From a virus: 34,011 bases of DNA. The notes below the pieces were generated by a model, which had not been told where the DNA came from, searched no databases, and was given only the letters and a program-made list of their open reading frames with translations. Positions 7,762 to 15,359 of this stretch are shown here, one piece after another. Where the stretch lies: positions 1 through 34,011 of IMG/VR virus record IMGVR_UViG_3300048833_000701; one strand, given 5' to 3'. A program made the position numbers and the translations under genes. Numbering within the stretch: the first letter of the stretch is position 1; every line of letters starts with the position of its first letter.

Positions 7762-9983
7762 TCGGCCTCTCCCACATCCAGCCTCGGGCCGATGCTGTTC
7801 AGGGTGAAGGGCAGGGCCTGCCAGCTCTCCACGATCACGCGCGCCTCGCGGTCATACCCGCCGGGAAAGCCCACGATCTTCTCGCCCGTGAACAGCTCCA
7901 CTGGCGCATCCATCGACATCGCGCTGGAACGGAACGGCACATCCTCGTTGCGCCCACCCGGCCGCCGCACGCGGATGCCCAGCGTTTCCTGCAGGCCCAG
8001 CGCCAGCTTCACCACGCGCTTCGTTTTTGAAATCGTCGATCCGCCGCGCCCCTCTTCGATCAGCCGCATCGTCTCCACATGCGCGCTGAAAGGCAGGCCG
8101 GCATGCACAACCGATGCGGCGCGGTTCAACACGATCTGCCCGCCGCCGCTCACCACACAATCCGGGTGCGCCGCGCCGTCCGCCATCACCGCAACCGTTT
8201 CACCGGCCAGATGGTCCAGGCCGGAAATCAGGGTGGCGGGCGCCCCGGAATAACTCAGGCCGCAATCCACGAAGTATCCGGTCTCGGGCGCCTGATCCTG
8301 CGTCCACAGCGGTTCCAGTCGTTCGATGGTGCGCCGCTCCGTCCCTGCGATGTTGCGCCGCACCGAAAGCCACAGCTGATCATGGGTGCCGTCCGGCGCG
8401 GGGATGGTGGCGATGCTTTCCACCGCCGCGCCGGCGCCGCCCAGCACCAGTCGGGAAAAGCCGCGCACTTCCTGCTCTTCGTTCCATGTCAGGCACACCA
8501 GCACGCCATCGGCGCGAAGCGCCCAGATGGAGGCTTCCGGTTCCGGCTGCGCCGCAAGCCGGATGATGCCGGTGCGGGTGATATGCTCGGATTTCACCGT
8601 GGTGTCGGGGCTCACGAACTTGTCGCGGTCGAACGCGAAGTCGGCGGCGCGCATCTTTCGGCCGCCGCGCTGCACGAACAGGGTGGAACCGCCCGCCGGC
8701 GCCGGCCGCACCCGTGCGCAGCCATGGCGGGATTGCAGGGGGCTGCGCACATTGTTGTAGGCCACCGCCTGCGCCGTGTTCACCGGCGTGATGGCATATT
8801 CGGCGGCTGCCGTGCCCACCAGCAACTCCTTGTCGTCGGCGATCCAGCGGATCGGCTCCGGCCGGCTCAGTCGGTGCCGGAACGCAAGGTCGGCCTGCGG
8901 CAGCCCGCTGTCGTCCCGGTGGCTGAAGTTTTCCAGGTCGCCAACCACGCCCGCGAACAGCTCATTGCCTTTCGCCAGCCACAGCCGCTCGCCATGCAGC
9001 AGCACCGCCTGCGGCCAGCCAGCCGCATCGGAAAAGGCGCCCATAGCCCACAGGTAACTGCCCTGCGAAACGATCTCGTCGGGCAGCCGCCGATCAACCG
9101 TCGCATTGGCGACCGTGGGCGAAACCACCGCCGTGATGCGCGCGACGCTGGCGCGGGAATAGACATATTCCCACAGCACCCCCCCGGCCTTCTTGTCGTT
9201 CACATCCTCGCCGCTGCCGCTGCCGTCGCGCTCGCGCCCCTCCGTGTGGGTCGGCCTGTCAGTCCCCGTCCGCTTGGACGAACTCAGCGGCAGCCCGACT
9301 GCGCGATAGACCTTGCCTTCGGATCGCCGCAGCTCGCCCAACGAAATCTCGATGTTCGGTTCCCACGCCGGCACACTGCGGAAGTCCACTGCCTCCAGCT
9401 CGATCAGCCCGCCCACATGGCCGGGCAGGAACAGCGCGGCGGTCGCGGTCAGCATCACGCCGCCGGTCGCGGCACTCGCTGTCACGCTATGGGTCTTGTC
9501 GCTGTTCTGGTCCTGAAACGGGCCATCTTTCAGGGTCAGGGGCGCCAGCGCGAACGTGGTGGCGCTGGTCCGGCTCAGCTTGCGCGGCTGCCGCTTGCCA
9601 TCCACCAGATAAAGCACGTCCGCGCTCTGCGCCCAGTCCAGCAGCGGCAGGTCCGCCTGCGGCCAGGGTGTGCTGATCTGGTAGGGCACACCCGGCGCCG
9701 TCTCGATGCGCACGTCATTGGTGAAGAAGCGCATGGCTTCGTTCAGCGCCTCGATCACATAGCCCTGCGTCACATTGTGGGCGAAGGGGATCAACTCGCC
9801 ACGCCCGCCGGCCTCGGCCACATAGCGCGTGCCACTGCGCTTCACCGCCGGGCCCTGCACCGTCAGCAACATGTTCTCCACGCTGCGCCCGGAAATGCCA
9901 TAGGCGGCTAGGTCCGGTCGCCCCTCCATCCGCGCGGAAAGCTCGCCGCCGTTGAAGCTGGTCTGCTGCAGCGTGGTGGTCAT
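7758..9983 (-). CDS. Tail tubular protein B (gp12-like nozzle protein, 741 aa)
   Basis: The first 60 residues carry the family signature: SFNGGELSARMEGRPDLAAYG, then a VENMLLTVQGPAVKRSGTRYV block. This is typical of the protein that forms the distal nozzle of short podoviral tails. The length (741 aa) is close to T7 gp12 (about 794). Beta-rich sequence continues through the protein, as expected for propeller blades. It is coupled by ATGA to tail tubular A upstream and to the gp13-like gene downstream, the expected order. No enzymatic motif is seen. Confidence 0.93.
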   Translation of the reverse strand: MTTTLQQTSFNGGELSARMEGRPDLAAYGISGRSVENMLLTVQGPAVKRSGTRYVAEAGGRGELIPFAHNVTQGYVIEALNEAMRFFTNDVRIETAPGVPYQISTPWPQADLPLLDWAQSADVLYLVDGKRQPRKLSRTSATTFALAPLTLKDGPFQDQNSDKTHSVTASAATGGVMLTATAALFLPGHVGGLIELEAVDFRSVPAWEPNIEISLGELRRSEGKVYRAVGLPLSSSKRTGTDRPTHTEGRERDGSGSGEDVNDKKAGGVLWEYVYSRASVARITAVVSPTVANATVDRRLPDEIVSQGSYLWAMGAFSDAAGWPQAVLLHGERLWLAKGNELFAGVVGDLENFSHRDDSGLPQADLAFRHRLSRPEPIRWIADDKELLVGTAAAEYAITPVNTAQAVAYNNVRSPLQSRHGCARVRPAPAGGSTLFVQRGGRKMRAADFAFDRDKFVSPDTTVKSEHITRTGIIRLAAQPEPEASIWALRADGVLVCLTWNEEQEVRGFSRLVLGGAGAAVESIATIPAPDGTHDQLWLSVRRNIAGTERRTIERLEPLWTQDQAPETGYFVDCGLSYSGAPATLISGLDHLAGETVAVMADGAAHPDCVVSGGGQIVLNRAASVVHAGLPFSAHVETMRLIEEGRGGSTISKTKRVVKLALGLQETLGIRVRRPGGRNEDVPFRSSAMSMDAPVELFTGEKIVGFPGGYDREARVIVESWQALPFTLNSIGPRLDVGEAD

Positions 9984-10546
9984 GGCCGGTTTCTCGAAAG
10001 CAGCCAGTCATCCTCGGCCAGGTCCTGCGGCGCATCCTCTTGCCCATTCACCCGCTTGGCGCTGGAAAGCGCGGCTTCATACTCCCGCGCCACCCGGTCG
10101 CGGATGCCTACTTGGCCCGTGATCTGAATGGCCACCTGCTGCGCGATGCGCGCCGCCAGCGCTTCAACGAACAGCGGGTCGAACCGGCCCGTGTCCGTCA
10201 CGCGGCGGACATAAAGCAGGTTCAGCGGCCCGCCTTGTGGCGCCAGGATGGCGTCACCCTCCAGGCTGTAGGGGCTGTCCCGCTCGGTCAGTATGAAACG
10301 GATGAAGTCGGCAGGCTTCTGGAACGCAGTCAGCCCGCCCCAGGCAGGCCCGCTGGAAAGCGCCGGCAGCTGCACCCGGTGGCGGGCGAAATCCCACGGA
10401 TGATCGCGCAGCACGGCGTCGCGCATGTCGGCAAAGCAGGCCGCCACGGAACGGGCGGCGCGGGTGTCCTCGTCCAGGCTGGATATCTCGCCTTCGTCGC
10501 CTAGCTTCTGCAGGGCCAGATTGGCGATGCCGGTTTCGGATGCCAT
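9980..10546 (-). CDS. Tail tubular protein A (gp11-like adaptor, 188 aa)
   Basis: The protein is recognised by its helical N-terminus (IANLALQKLGDEG), the R-DAVLRDHPWDFARHR block at about residues 42-57, and the FQKPADFIRF motif near residue 75, all typical of the gp11/adaptor family that forms the ring between portal and nozzle. The length matches T7 gp11 (about 196 aa). The start at 10546 lies four bases after the stop of the 66-aa gene and has only a weak ribosome site, so it is probably translationally coupled. It overlaps the tail tubular B start as ATGA. Confidence 0.93.
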   Translation of the reverse strand: MASETGIANLALQKLGDEGEISSLDEDTRAARSVAACFADMRDAVLRDHPWDFARHRVQLPALSSGPAWGGLTAFQKPADFIRFILTERDSPYSLEGDAILAPQGGPLNLLYVRRVTDTGRFDPLFVEALAARIAQQVAIQITGQVGIRDRVAREYEAALSSAKRVNGQEDAPQDLAEDDWLLSRNRP

Positions 10547-10550
10547 GGTC

Positions 10551-10751
10551 TCAGGCGGCGGGCGGCCAGGGGCAGGTCAGCAGCGATCGCTCCATCTTCA
10601 CCAGATGCCGCCTCAGCTCGCCACGGCTCATTTCTGCGCCATAGTCGATGTTCACTTCGATGCCGGCCCCGGCGCTGATCGTGGTGCCCGCGCTTTCCAC
10701 CACGGCGCCGGGCTTCTGCCCCAGGGCCAGCTTGTATTTGCGGTTCGCCAT
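10551..10751 (-). CDS. 66-aa virion module, paralogue of the tail-fibre N-terminus
   Basis: The protein starts MANRKYKLALG, ends in CPWPPAA, and has a central IEVNIDY strand. It aligns along its whole length with residues 1-65 of the tail fibre at 16423-18807 (MAAMRYRLLLG, VEVNFDF, a helix with M-R-L-K in register, DWPPSA): about 20 identities by eye, one short gap. It is a real gene because of this match, a good ribosome site (AAAGG, 7 bases before ATG) and tight spacing to tail tubular A. Its function is unknown. I infer a structural role, either docking on the same virion site as the fibre base or acting as a minor head/tail subunit. Confidence 0.75.
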   Translation of the reverse strand: MANRKYKLALGQKPGAVVESAGTTISAGAGIEVNIDYGAEMSRGELRRHLVKMERSLLTCPWPPAA

Positions 10752-10778
10752 CAGCTCGCCTTTCCATCTGGAAGGGGT

Positions 10779-10810
10779 GGGCGGCGGCGCACAGGGAAGC
10801 GCCGCCGCCC
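10779..10810 (-). terminator. Strong 12-bp hairpin between the decoration and 66-aa genes
   Basis: GGGCGGCGGCGC (10779-10790) pairs perfectly with GCGCCGCCGCCC (10799-10810) around an 8-base loop; GAAG/CTTC can extend the stem past a bulge. It sits in the 80-base gap after the decoration gene. No U-run follows on the minus strand, so it may be a partial attenuator or an mRNA 3'-end stabiliser rather than a full terminator. Confidence 0.55.
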
Positions 10811-10831
10811 CTTCGTCACGCCGGGGTCAAA

Positions 10832-11287
10832 TCAGCGGGCCGAACTCACGAAGATGTCCACCACGATGGTGCCTGCGGTCGGCAGGTTTGCGTCCGTGGT
10901 CAGATACATCTTTGCCGGGGTCTTCGACGGCGCGGCCTTCTGGGCGGCTGTCTTCCCGAACAGCGCCGGGGTTTCGGTGGTCGTGGCCACGGCCGCGCCG
11001 CGATACTGGCCGTTGCTGGCATGCGTTGCGTTGGTGCCGATGGCCACGTTCGCGGCCCCCAGCGACGCGCTCACGGTCAGCACGCCATAGGCGAAGGCGG
11101 CGCCGGCAGGCAGATCACCCAGCAGAACGGCATCCGCCGCCTGCACCAGCCCGTTGCCCGCTGCCGCCAGCTCGATGGTGCTGCGGAACCGGTGCAGCCC
11201 ACCGCCGACCACCGCGCCATCGGCCTGCAACTTCGGCACCGTGCCGTCCTTCACCCCCTGAAGCTCAACAGGATATTTCGTCGCCAT
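10832..11287 (-). CDS. Putative head decoration / structural protein (151 aa)
   Basis: The start is the ATG at 11287 (MATKYPVEL), preceded by AAAGGACGAG with 7 bases of spacing; a longer in-frame start at 11311 would lose this site. The protein is beta- and small-residue-rich (G, A, T, V), has two cores around residues 27-75 and 120-151, and has no cysteine or catalytic motif. A small gene directly after the major capsid gene is commonly a head decoration or fibre protein in podoviruses. That role is inferred from position and composition, since I do not recognise the family. Hairpins flank the gene on both sides. Confidence 0.7.
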   Translation of the reverse strand: MATKYPVELQGVKDGTVPKLQADGAVVGGGLHRFRSTIELAAAGNGLVQAADAVLLGDLPAGAAFAYGVLTVSASLGAANVAIGTNATHASNGQYRGAAVATTTETPALFGKTAAQKAAPSKTPAKMYLTTDANLPTAGTIVVDIFVSSAR

Positions 11288-11311
11288 TGTCTCGTCCTTT
11301 TGTCTGGGCAA

Positions 11312-11327
11312 CCCGGCCTGGGCCGGG
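11312..11327 (-). other. Hairpin between capsid and decoration genes
   Basis: CCCGGC-CTGG-GCCGGG is a perfect 6-bp stem with a four-base loop (7 bp if the loop closes to TG). It lies between the capsid stop and the decoration ribosome site. There is no U-run. Likely roles are mRNA processing or stability. Confidence 0.5.
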
Positions 11328-11347
11328 CGCCTGTCAGGGGTTCGGGG

Positions 11348-12271
11348 TTACGCCTCCAGGCACAGCACCTGCCCGCACTTCTTCTCGTCGGTGCGGGTGC
11401 CGGTCTGGCAGTTCCGGGCGTAGATCTGGATGGCGTAGTGATTGCCGGCCAGCTCGCTCACGCGGCTGAACTGTTCTTCCCACGTCGCCATCGCCATCCC
11501 GCTGCGGGTCCAGAACGGCACGCGCCGATATCCGCTGGGGTCCAGCGTCAGCGCCGCCACCTCGTCGCCGAAGCTCTCGGCGTCCCCGAACTGGCAGGCG
11601 ACGAAGTTGAAGCCCAGCAGCCGCGAAAGCTTGCCGTCGCGCAGGACCGGGCTGTCCGTGCGGTTGAAGTCCGCATTGGTCATCTCGATCTCGGCCTGCA
11701 GGTCGGCGATCTGGTCTGCGGAAAGCGCCATGAAGCATTCCTCGGCTTCAAGGTCGACATGGTTTTCCCGCAGCACCTTCTGTGCGGCGCGCAGCTTGTC
11801 CACGTTCATGCCCGTGGCGGCGGCCGCACCTTCGTTCACCGGAATGATGTTCCCGGCCGCGAACGTCACGATGGTGGAGCCGGCCTTGCCGGTGTAGTTC
11901 GGGCCATAGAAGCCGCGCAGGAAGGCTTCATCCTTCGCGCGCTGCAGCGTGCCCGCGCTGGACATGGTGGCGCCGCCCTGAATGTCGATCAGGGTTTTCA
12001 TCTCGTCGAATTTGTCGACGGTCTCTTCGAAGTAATAGGGATCGTCGATGGGCGCCCAGCGCTTCACATAGTCGCCGCTGGTGTGGGTGATCGGTTCGAA
12101 GCGCGCGGTCTTGCGGCGCGCCCGGCGCGGCTGCACCAGGTTGTTGATCTGCTGCAGTTCGCCGCTGGCCGGCTGCTGGATGGCCAGATGCGCCAGCTTG
12201 GAAGTGGTTTGCGCCAGCGCCAGCGCCAGATTGGCGGTGAAGGTGCTGGTGGGAAGTGCGAGGATAGACAT
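11348..12271 (-). CDS. Major capsid protein (307 aa)
   Basis: I assign this as the main shell protein by size, by its place between scaffold and tail genes, and by sequence features typical of podoviral capsid proteins: an N-terminal helical arm, THTSGDYVKRWAPIDDPYYFEE at about residues 61-82, a middle FLRGFYGPNYTGKAG loop (118-132), and a C-terminal domain ending in NHYAIQIYARNCQTG and a Cys-containing tail. The gene is set apart from its neighbours: an intrinsic terminator and a 277-base leader lie upstream, and a hairpin lies downstream, unlike the overlapping joins elsewhere. The ATG follows AAAGGG with a spacing of about 8-9 bases. Confidence 0.87.
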   Translation of the reverse strand: MSILALPTSTFTANLALALAQTTSKLAHLAIQQPASGELQQINNLVQPRRARRKTARFEPITHTSGDYVKRWAPIDDPYYFEETVDKFDEMKTLIDIQGGATMSSAGTLQRAKDEAFLRGFYGPNYTGKAGSTIVTFAAGNIIPVNEGAAAATGMNVDKLRAAQKVLRENHVDLEAEECFMALSADQIADLQAEIEMTNADFNRTDSPVLRDGKLSRLLGFNFVACQFGDAESFGDEVAALTLDPSGYRRVPFWTRSGMAMATWEEQFSRVSELAGNHYAIQIYARNCQTGTRTDEKKCGQVLCLEA

Positions 12272-12451
12272 GGTTCAAACCCTTTGCTCATCAGTTGAAA
12301 AGCAGAGGGCTTGTCCGGGTCTCCGGGGCCTTCCTGTCGTTTTGCGCCCGCATCGGCGGGCGGCATCCGCCGCCAGGGCCGGGGGAGGTGGCCCACCCCT
12401 TCGATCGAAGAAATGGGCCAGCGCACCTTGTCCGGTCTTGGCACCTTATCT

Positions 12452-12490
12452 GCCGAACGCACGCCCCCCCCGCGCAAGGGGGGTGCGAAA
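12452..12490 (-). promoter_or_regulatory. GC-rich inverted-repeat element, copy 1 (capsid leader)
   Basis: The element contains eight C (12464-12471), GCGCAA, six G (12478-12483), then TGCGA, flanked by CGCACG. It can fold as a C-run/G-run hairpin closed by GCA/TGC. A near-identical element lies at 21698-21737 ahead of the terminase genes. Each copy lies in a leader upstream of a minus-strand gene block. It may be a phage-specific promoter or an RNA leader structure. The remaining 12272-12451 leader holds only short GC hairpins. Confidence 0.5.
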
Positions 12491-12518
12491 AAAAAGCGCC
12501 GGCTGTTCACACCGGCGC
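12488..12518 (-). terminator. Intrinsic terminator after the scaffold gene
   Basis: On the minus strand GCGCCGG pairs with CCGGCGC (12518-12512 with 12502-12496) around a 9-base loop and is followed at once by eight U (12495-12488). This is a textbook Rho-independent terminator placed 30 bases after the scaffold stop, with no hairpin of comparable quality elsewhere in the late region. Transcripts covering terminase to scaffold would stop or be reduced here, so the capsid gene needs read-through or its own promoter. Confidence 0.88.
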
Positions 12519-12548
12519 CAGTGGCACACGAAAGGTGAGGGGGGCGCC

Positions 12549-13424
12549 TTACGCCGCGCGCCCGTATCCCTTTTCCAGCGCTGCCGCCTCGGCAGCGATG
12601 ATGCGGTCCCATTCGGCCTTCAGTGTGGCGTCACCCTCGCGCAGTTTCTTCGAAAGCTCGGGCGACTTGATGATTTCCTGCTTGCGAGCCGCCATCTGTT
12701 CGGGCGTCTGAGCCCCGCTGCCACGTCCGGGCAGGCCGCCGTCTTCGGAAATGCCTTTGCCCACCCGCGCCAGCAACTGCATGGTCCTGGCCAGCCCGAA
12801 CCCGGCCGCCATCTGGTTCACGTCGTCCGGCGTCAGCCCCAGCGTACCCATGGCGCGGCGGCCAAGCTCCAGATTGGCGTCGTATTCGCCTTTCCACTCC
12901 GTCTGCAGTTCGGCCTTCGCCTTCGTCGCATTGCTGTTGGCCTGATCCACCAGGCTGTCGCCCAGCCAGGCCGCCAGCGCCTGCGTCATGTGCGGCGGAA
13001 TGCCCAGCTCGTGCGCTTTTGCGGCATAGCCCTTCAGCAGCTCGTCGTCGGCTTGCACGCCCTTCATCTCGATCTGGTAGCCGTCCGGGCTGTCCGGCAC
13101 GCCCAGCGCCTTCCCCAGCGCCGCCCAGCCTTCCTTGTCGTCGGGGCCGGTGGGCGCCACCAGCTTGCTGCCCACTTTCCCCTCCAGCTCGCGCGTGGAT
13201 TTGATCAGGTCCGGCAGGCCGCCATAGTTCTTGTTTTGCAGCCATTCCGCGTCGGAAAGCCGCCCCTCGGCCTTTTCGGCCGATATGCCCAGCGGGCTCC
13301 ACCAGCTGTCACCGGCCGGGGCCGCAGGCTTTCCTGCATCCGCAGCGGCCCCGCCTTCGGCGGCGGCGCCAGCGGAACCATCGCCCAGCAGGGCAGCCAC
13401 GCCTTCGGCTTCAGTCGTCGTCAT
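12549..13424 (-). CDS. Scaffolding / capsid assembly protein (291 aa)
   Basis: The protein is charged and helical with a low-complexity Gly/Ala N-terminus (residues 10-38), a central region of Lys/Glu-rich helices (LIKSTRELEGKVG; ATKAKAELQTEWKGEYDANL), and a final lysine/glutamate helix ending KGYGRAA. It lies directly before the major capsid gene, the usual place for a scaffold, and is lost from mature heads in such phages. The start at 13424 has GGAG seven bases upstream and overlaps the Bbp19-like gene by 14 bases. An intrinsic terminator follows its stop. Confidence 0.85.
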   Translation of the reverse strand: MTTTEAEGVAALLGDGSAGAAAEGGAAADAGKPAAPAGDSWWSPLGISAEKAEGRLSDAEWLQNKNYGGLPDLIKSTRELEGKVGSKLVAPTGPDDKEGWAALGKALGVPDSPDGYQIEMKGVQADDELLKGYAAKAHELGIPPHMTQALAAWLGDSLVDQANSNATKAKAELQTEWKGEYDANLELGRRAMGTLGLTPDDVNQMAAGFGLARTMQLLARVGKGISEDGGLPGRGSGAQTPEQMAARKQEIIKSPELSKKLREGDATLKAEWDRIIAAEAAALEKGYGRAA

Positions 13425-13698
13425 CGTCCGTCTCCCTGATATTGGCGATCTGATCGTCTCTCAGCGCCAGAAACTGCTGAATGCGCAGCCACACTTCGCG
13501 CCGCCCCTCGCGCATCGCGTGCACGCGGGCGTCAATGTCGAATGTCGGCGTCTCGGCGTGGCAAAAGCGCTTCAGGTCGGCCAGCACCGCCGTCTGCGCC
13601 GGGCTGAACGCGCCGCCGGGGCCGGGGCCGAACAGATCCCGATATCCCGCCCGGCGACGCTTCATCAGCCGCACCCGAAAGGTCTGGATCATGCCCAT
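13411..13698 (-). CDS. Bbp19-like small phage protein (95 aa)
   Basis: I choose the ATG at 13698 because AGGTGAGG stands 9 bases upstream; a GTG five codons earlier (13713) is possible. The body matches the Bbp19-type pattern: RAGYRDLFGPGPGGAFSPAQ..VLADLKRFC, then a helix with AMREGRREVWLRIQQFL. The C-terminus is a run of Asp. Homologues occur between portal and scaffold genes in BPP-1-like podoviruses. Their function is unknown, and a role in head assembly is inferred from position. Confidence 0.78.
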   Translation of the reverse strand: MGMIQTFRVRLMKRRRAGYRDLFGPGPGGAFSPAQTAVLADLKRFCHAETPTFDIDARVHAMREGRREVWLRIQQFLALRDDQIANIRETDDDDD

Positions 13699-13715
13699 CA
13701 CGCCATGCCTCACCT

Positions 13716-15359
13716 TTATGCAGCCGCCGCCAGCGCCTGCGCCTCGGCCAGCGACTTGGCCGCGTCACCAGCCACCTTGGCGCCCTGCACCAGCTGCATC
13801 AGCCCGGCGGCCTGGGCTTCGTCATCCTGTTCGGTCTGCCGCTGCTCCGGGTCTTTCATCCAGCTCACCGGCACGCCATTGTCTTCCGCCAGCCCGCGCA
13901 CGGCCGCGTCGATGTCGAACATCGCCATGATCTTCGCAGCGCCCTCCGGGCCGGCCGCCGTCATCAGCGGGGTCAGCGCCTCCAGCGTGCGCAGGAAGCC
14001 GATGCTGCGTTCGCTCCGCGCCGCCCTCTGCAGCGGGTTGTCATAGGTGATGCGATACTCGCCCTCGGCTTCCACCAGCTCGGCCGGCATTTCCGGTAAA
14101 CGGCCCATCCGCGCCAGCAGGTCGATTTCCCGTTCGATGGTGGGGCCAAGGATTTCCGCTTCGATCATCCCGGCGGCGGGGTTCAGCAACATGCCCTTTT
14201 CCTGGCTGCGCTCCAGCACTTCGGTCGCCGTCATGCGGTCCGGCGTGTCTGTCAGGATGGAAAACAGCGGAACCAGGAATGCACGTTCCACCACCTTGCG
14301 CGCCATCTCCACCATCTCGATCCCGGCGCCGATCTGGCCGCCGGTCTGAAGCGGCTGCACCATGGGCCGGCCGTCCGCCGAAACCCCGCCCACGTTCACC
14401 GCGTCCGGCTTCAGCGCCACGCGCGTCAGAACGCCGTCGTCATGCACCAGCAGCGGCGGCGAAACAGCCCGGTGGGCGGCGCGCAGCAGCGTCTTCTGCA
14501 TCTCGTTCGTCATCTTGATGTCGGGCAGCACCTGCACGGCAGGCGGGCGGCCGTATTTGGCGGTGGAAAGCGCAGTGAAGCGCCCCACCAGCAGCGGCAT
14601 GGAATGGAAGCCGCCCTGCCGCACCACTTCCTTGTCGGCGATGGAAACCACCAGGCTTTCCATCGCCATGCCGCGCGCATCCCAGGCCTCGGGGTCACGG
14701 TCGGCACGCGGGCGGATGCATTGAATGAATTCCAGCTCGCGATGGCCCTGTTTCGCGGCGATGGCCTCGCGCACCGATTTCAGGTTCACGGCCCCCGGCC
14801 ACCGCTTCTCCCACAGCGCCGCCGCCAGCTTCGCCCGGCGATACACCGTCGAAACGCGGCCATGCTCGTCTTCCTCGATCCACAGTTCGTGGCAGGGCAC
14901 GTTGCGGTAAACCATCTGCCCGCGCCCCACCACTTCGTCCACCCACAGGCCGCCGGGGCCGAACAGGCCCATGCTCAGCATGGTGGCATGAAACTGGTTG
15001 GCGAAGTTCGAACGCGGCGAATATCGATGATAGAACAGGGCGTCGCGCACCGCCTCGAAATAGGCTTTCACGCGCGGGCGCCGGTCCAGATCTTCCACGC
15101 CGCTCCGCAGGCCGTGCCACACCTTCTCGCGCGGCACGATCATGCCCATCAGCGCGGCGGCGAAGCTGGTGGCGGCCATGGAAGCCGTGCTGTCGAACTG
15201 CTTGTCGGTTCGGGCATGGCCGGGCGAGAAGGTCGAATTGAACAACGCCAGCTCCGGCGCACACCGCTCCGCGATCTGCTGCCAAACCCCGTCATAGCCG
15301 GACCGCTCGCTGGCCAGTCGCCCCTGCTCGCGGATGATCTCCTGCGCCAGCTCGCTCAT
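13716..15359 (-). CDS. Portal / head-to-tail connector protein (547 aa)
   Basis: This is a member of the podoviral head-to-tail connecting protein family by eye: N-terminal SGYDGVWQQIAERCAP, then DSTASMAATSFAAALMGM, LFGPGGLWVDE, and the clip/wing region LLRAAHRAVSPPLLV followed by VPLFSILTDTPDRMTATEVLERSQEK (about residues 363-388), a strongly conserved block. The length is typical (about 500-560 aa). The portal forms the DNA channel at one vertex and docks terminase and tail. The start overlaps the beta-helix gene stop as ATGA. The Ala-rich C-terminus is a predicted helix. Confidence 0.93.
   Translation of the reverse strand: MSELAQEIIREQGRLASERSGYDGVWQQIAERCAPELALFNSTFSPGHARTDKQFDSTASMAATSFAAALMGMIVPREKVWHGLRSGVEDLDRRPRVKAYFEAVRDALFYHRYSPRSNFANQFHATMLSMGLFGPGGLWVDEVVGRGQMVYRNVPCHELWIEEDEHGRVSTVYRRAKLAAALWEKRWPGAVNLKSVREAIAAKQGHRELEFIQCIRPRADRDPEAWDARGMAMESLVVSIADKEVVRQGGFHSMPLLVGRFTALSTAKYGRPPAVQVLPDIKMTNEMQKTLLRAAHRAVSPPLLVHDDGVLTRVALKPDAVNVGGVSADGRPMVQPLQTGGQIGAGIEMVEMARKVVERAFLVPLFSILTDTPDRMTATEVLERSQEKGMLLNPAAGMIEAEILGPTIEREIDLLARMGRLPEMPAELVEAEGEYRITYDNPLQRAARSERSIGFLRTLEALTPLMTAAGPEGAAKIMAMFDIDAAVRGLAEDNGVPVSWMKDPEQRQTEQDDEAQAAGLMQLVQGAKVAGDAAKSLAEAQALAAAA

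Noticed and set aside
8079-9911. 610-codon plus-strand open frame
   Set aside because: Antisense to tail tubular protein B, which has clear family motifs.
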